DNA from: CF-39 sp036518215
Lineage (GTDB): Bacteria; Chloroflexota; Limnocylindria; P2-11E
Reading direction: 5' to 3'
NCBI GenBank assembly: GCA_036518215.1
Contig: DATDNP010000077.1
Span: 1-32,824 of the forward strand
DNA length: 32,824 nt
Of the stretch, positions 30,476-32,824 are shown in pieces. The notes below the pieces were generated by a model, which was not told the origin of the DNA, searched no databases, and saw only the letters and a list, made by a program, of their open reading frames with translations. The position numbers and the translations under genes are program-made. Within the stretch, counting starts at the first letter, position 1, and every line of letters starts with the position of its first letter.

Positions 30476-30727
30476 ATGCCAGAGCTCGATGCGAAGGACC
30501 GCGAGAAGCTGGACAAGGACCAGTTCGCGTACGTCGACAGCGACGGCGGGGAGCATCTTCCGATCAATGATGAATCCCACGTCCGCAACGCGATGGCGCG
30601 GTGGAACCAGACCCACTTCGAGTCGGAGGAGAAGAAGGAAGACGCGCGGAAGAAGATCCTCGCGGCCGCGAAGCGGCACGGGATCGACGTCGACCCGGAC
30701 GACAAGATCGCCAAGGCTGGCGACTAG
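30476..30727 (+). CDS. DUF6582-like small protein
   Basis: A protein of 83 residues, highly charged. LDAKDREKLDKDQFAYVDSD, then PINDESHVRNAMARWNQTHF and a KKILAAAKRHGID end match the DUF6582 pattern I recall, in which a LPxxxFA segment is followed by PxxDxxHxRNAxxR. Such proteins often occur singly or appended to other domains, without known function. The start is supported by a strong GAGGAGG at 30461-30467, 8 nt upstream; the longer reading from 30407 is antisense to the GH13 gene. Its stop overlaps the next start (TAGTG). Confidence 0.8.
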   Translation: MPELDAKDREKLDKDQFAYVDSDGGEHLPINDESHVRNAMARWNQTHFESEEKKEDARKKILAAAKRHGIDVDPDDKIAKAGD

Positions 30728-30888
30728 TGGCGACCGCCAAGCAGCGCTCGGCCGCGCGGCGGAACATCAAGAAGGCCGCCGCCGCGGCCAAGCGCAAGCG
30801 CACCGTCGCCCACCTGCCGAAGAAGACGCGCACGGCCCTTGCAAAGCAGGCGAACAAGGTCAAACGGCAAAAGGCAAGGAGGTCGTGA
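30727..30888 (+). CDS. Small lysine/alanine-rich basic protein
   Basis: A 53-residue protein starting GTG at 30727, sharing one base with the TAG stop of the gene before it. The sequence is strongly basic (about 20 Lys/Arg), Ala-rich and likely helical: AKQRSAARRNIKKAAAAAKR followed by LPKKTRTALAKQANKVKRQK. Similar small basic proteins, with a conserved QR-x-A-A-R-x-N-I/V-K-K-A start and HLPKKTRTAL segment, occur in many soil bacteria. Nucleic-acid binding is likely from charge alone. It would be easily missed by gene callers. Its own stop overlaps the next ATG (TGATG). Confidence 0.72.
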   Translation: MATAKQRSAARRNIKKAAAAAKRKRTVAHLPKKTRTALAKQANKVKRQKARRS

Positions 30889-31043
30889 TGGGCGACAGCA
30901 CGCCGCGCAACGAAGAGGGCCAGCCGCCGACGAAGAACAAGAACGAGACGATCGAGCGCCTCGAGGAGAAGAAGAAGGGCAGCGGCGGCGCGAATCAGGA
31001 GCGGATGGAAGATCAGGAGCGCGAGGTGAACGCGGAGCGGTAA
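30888..31043 (+). CDS. Small hydrophilic, probably disordered protein
   Basis: A 51-residue protein rich in Glu, Lys, Asn, Gln, Arg and Gly with no hydrophobic core (NEEGQPPTKNKNETIERLEE, GSGGANQERMEDQEREVNAE). The start ATG overlaps the preceding TGA, and AAGGAGG at 30876-30882 is a good SD. Composition recalls stress-linked hydrophilins, but no family is recognised. Third gene in a tightly coupled trio. TAA stop 17 bp before the kinase. Confidence 0.6.
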   Translation: MGDSTPRNEEGQPPTKNKNETIERLEEKKKGSGGANQERMEDQEREVNAER

Positions 31044-31059
31044 CCGTCTTGCACGGGCC

Positions 31060-32544
31060 GTGCGCGTGACCGACGTCGCTCGTCGCTACGCGCTGCGCGA
31101 ACGCGTGGGTGGCGGCGCGACCGCGGACGTCTACCGGGCGCACGACGGCGTGCTCGGCCGCGAGGTCGCCCTCAAGGTGATGCGGCCGGCAATGGCCGAG
31201 GATCGCGAGCTCCTCGGTCGCTTCCAGAGAGAGGCAACGACGCTCGCCTCGCTGTCCCACGAGAACGTCGTGCGGGTCACCGATCACGGGATGTCCGACG
31301 GCGCTCCGTACCTTGCGATGGAGCTCGTCCGTGGCGCGACGCTCCAGCAGCTGCTGCGCGAACACGGGCCGCTCGCCGAGCACGCGGTGCGGCGGATCGG
31401 CGAACAGATCGCCTCGGCGCTCGAGGCCGCGCATGAGCGCGGCATCGTCCACCGCGATCTGAAACCGGCGAACATCCTCGTGACGTCCGACGGCACGGCG
31501 AAGGTCACCGACTTCGGCGTCGCGCATCTCGAGGCGATGACGCAGCTCACGCGGACGGGCGAGGTGCTCGGCACGCCGCGGTACATCGCGCCCGAGCAGC
31601 TCACCGGACGCGTCGACGCACGGACCGACGTGTACGCCCTGGGCGTCGTTCTCTACGAGCTCGCAACGGGACGCCCGCCGTTCGACGGCGAGACGACCGC
31701 TGCGATCGTGCGCAAGCATCTCCGCGAGCGGCCGACGGCGCCCCGCGTCCTCCGGCCCGACCTGTCGCCGTCGCTCGAGGCCGTCATCCTCCGCGCCCTC
31801 GAGAAGGATCCGGCAAAGCGCTTCGCGAGCGCGGCCGACATGCGCCGCGCGCTCGGGGCGACGAGCGCCGCGCCCGTCGTCGCGATCGCGTCGCGCGGTG
31901 CGTCGCGAGGAGCCGCGCGAACGGCGTTCGCGTTCGCGTCCCTCGTCGCGAGCATCGCGCTCCTCGCGACGGTCGCGCTCGCGCGCGCCAACGACGCGGG
32001 CGTGTTCTCGATGGTTCCCGCGGCCGCCACGCCGGCTCATACCGCGCCGGCGATCTCGCGCGCGCCCGCCCCCACGCTGCCGCCGACGCCGAGCGCGCGC
32101 GCGACATCCACGCCGACGGCGACATCGACCGCCGCTCCGGCGACGTCGGCGGAGCCTCCCACACCCGCTCCGACACGCGCTGTCACCGCGGTCGCGGCGG
32201 GCCAGGGTGTGGGCGCGACGTCGGCCGATCCGCGGGCGACGGTCGCGCTCTTCTACGCCCTCGTCTCGCAGCATCGGTACGACGAAGCCGCCGCGCTCTG
32301 GTCGGCGCGGATGCGTGCGGCCTATCCACCCGCCACGAACATCAGCGGCCGCTTCGATCGCACGGTCGCCATCTCGCTCCGAAGCTCGACGCTCACGTTC
32401 GAGTCCGCGAGCGCCGCGACGGTGAACGTCGACGTCGTGGAGACACTGGCGGACGGTACGGTGCGACGCTGGGTGGGGCAGTGGTATCTCGTGCGATCGG
32501 GAGACGGCTGGCTCATGGACGCGCCATCGCTCGGACCGGCCTGA
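31060..32544 (+). CDS. Membrane Ser/Thr protein kinase, PknB-like without PASTA repeats
   Basis: A protein of 494 residues. The kinase domain is about 8-270: Gly loop GGGATADVYRA near 17-27, Lys39 in VALK, HRDLKPAN at 131-138 (catalytic D133), DFG at 151-153, GTPRYIAPEQ at 171-180 and DVYALGVVLYELATGRPPF. One transmembrane helix (288-309) follows, then a Pro/Thr/Ala/Ser-rich linker (about 318-385) and a C-terminal external domain (395-494) that looks like an NTF2/SnoaL-type fold (VALFYALVSQHRYDEAAALW) instead of PASTA repeats. It probably senses an extracellular signal. The GTG at 31060 or 31066 may be the start; no SD is visible. Confidence 0.92.
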   Translation: MRVTDVARRYALRERVGGGATADVYRAHDGVLGREVALKVMRPAMAEDRELLGRFQREATTLASLSHENVVRVTDHGMSDGAPYLAMELVRGATLQQLLREHGPLAEHAVRRIGEQIASALEAAHERGIVHRDLKPANILVTSDGTAKVTDFGVAHLEAMTQLTRTGEVLGTPRYIAPEQLTGRVDARTDVYALGVVLYELATGRPPFDGETTAAIVRKHLRERPTAPRVLRPDLSPSLEAVILRALEKDPAKRFASAADMRRALGATSAAPVVAIASRGASRGAARTAFAFASLVASIALLATVALARANDAGVFSMVPAAATPAHTAPAISRAPAPTLPPTPSARATSTPTATSTAAPATSAEPPTPAPTRAVTAVAAGQGVGATSADPRATVALFYALVSQHRYDEAAALWSARMRAAYPPATNISGRFDRTVAISLRSSTLTFESASAATVNVDVVETLADGTVRRWVGQWYLVRSGDGWLMDAPSLGPA

Positions 32545-32564
32545 CGCGCGCCCGCTCGCACCGC

Positions 32565-32570
32565 TAGGCT
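32565..32570 (+). promoter_or_regulatory. Candidate -10 element, leaderless thioesterase gene
   Basis: TAGGCT fits TAnnnT and ends 8 nt before the ATG at 32579. No SD is present. It lies 21 bp after the kinase stop. Confidence 0.3.
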
Positions 32571-32578
32571 CGAATGGG

Positions 32579-32824
32579 ATGACCGAGCTCGCGCTCCAGG
32601 ATCGTTATGCGCCGGAAGGCACGTGCTTCGGCTGCGGTCCGAAGAATGAGCGCGGCCTCCACGTGAAGAGCGTCCCGCGAGACGACGGCTCCGTCGTGAC
32701 GACGTTCCGCGCCGAGAAGCACCACGAGGCGTACGACGGGGCGCTCTCCGGCGGGATCATCGGGACGCTCATGGACTGTCATTCCAACTGGACGGCGACG
32801 TACCACCTCATGAGGAACGCCGGT
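32579..32824 (+). CDS. PaaI-like hotdog thioesterase (3' end outside window)
   Basis: The first 82 residues of a gene running off the window. CFGCGPKNERGLHVKS is the typical N-terminal motif of PaaI-type hotdog thioesterases, and HHEAYDGALSGGIIGTLMDC holds the hotdog helix, where the general base or its neighbours lie. The continuation HSNWTATYHLMRNAG also fits. It should hydrolyse an acyl-CoA in the cytosol. About half the protein is missing. Confidence 0.8.
   Translation, partial: MTELALQDRYAPEGTCFGCGPKNERGLHVKSVPRDDGSVVTTFRAEKHHEAYDGALSGGIIGTLMDCHSNWTATYHLMRNAG

Noticed and set aside
1..32824. CRISPR arrays, insertion sequences, toxin-antitoxin or phage genes
   Set aside because: No repeat-spacer pattern, transposase, integrase or structural phage protein was seen on either strand.

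Overview
The window is one densely coded stretch of a very GC-rich bacterial chromosome. Start codons are ATG, GTG and probably TTG, there are many 4-bp ATGA/GTGA overlaps, and several genes seem to lack a leader. Gene content (YprA/YprB-type repair pair, DUF1786, DUF1015, HslR-like S4 protein, PknB-like kinase without PASTA repeats, two tRNA-Ser genes) suits a soil or groundwater Terrabacteria lineage. My best guess is Chloroflexota, possibly Limnocylindria-like; this is an inference from overall character, not a marker-gene result. No prophage, transposase, CRISPR array or rRNA is present.

Main observation: three unrelated genes are each interrupted once by an in-frame TGA, and in each the downstream half of the family continues in the same frame. 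They are a class I SAM methyltransferase (TGA at 319-321), an SRPBCC protein (9681-9683) and a MerB/alkylmercury-lyase-family protein (19121-19123). In MerB the TGA falls exactly where the catalytic Cys159 of classical MerB lies: the spacing from the first catalytic Cys is 63 residues in both. A clean stem-loop follows each TGA, with its apical loop 17-20 nt downstream and G in the first two loop positions; two of the three loops contain GGTC. This is what a bacterial SECIS element looks like, so I annotate the three as candidate selenoproteins rather than pseudogenes. TGA elsewhere in the window behaves as a normal stop. No sel gene lies in the window, so the idea must be tested on the rest of the genome.

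Layout. 1-4100: methyltransferase facing a glycosyltransferase-GNAT pair, with serS divergent from the glycosyltransferase. 4100-8300: a membrane protein with an internal 49-residue repeat, an S4 RNA-binding protein, a secreted beta-propeller and an FAD monooxygenase. 8300-9810: tRNA-Ser(UGA), a decayed partial copy of it, an amino-acid-binding-fold protein and the SRPBCC protein. 9900-13550: two related small proteins, an NCS2 purine permease and a DUF1786 protein. 13600-16960: tRNA-Ser(GCU) and two DppC/DppB-like permeases, the first fused to a large PA plus degenerate M28-like extracytoplasmic region. 16960-21350: DUF1015 protein, divergent GNAT-MerB pair, HerA/FtsK-like ATPase. 21350-27350: a five-gene minus-strand operon: MrfA(YprA)-like helicase, MrfB(YprB)-like exonuclease, two paralogous GNATs and an amidase. 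27450-32824: a secreted duplicated-domain protein, a GH13 alpha-glucosidase, three small coupled genes (DUF6582 protein, lysine-rich basic protein, small hydrophilic protein), a membrane Ser/Thr kinase, and the start of a hotdog thioesterase.

The genes do not form one pathway. The clearest functional units are the MrfAB-like repair operon, the permease pair and the GNAT-MerB pair. No gene-free stretch exceeds about 210 bases.
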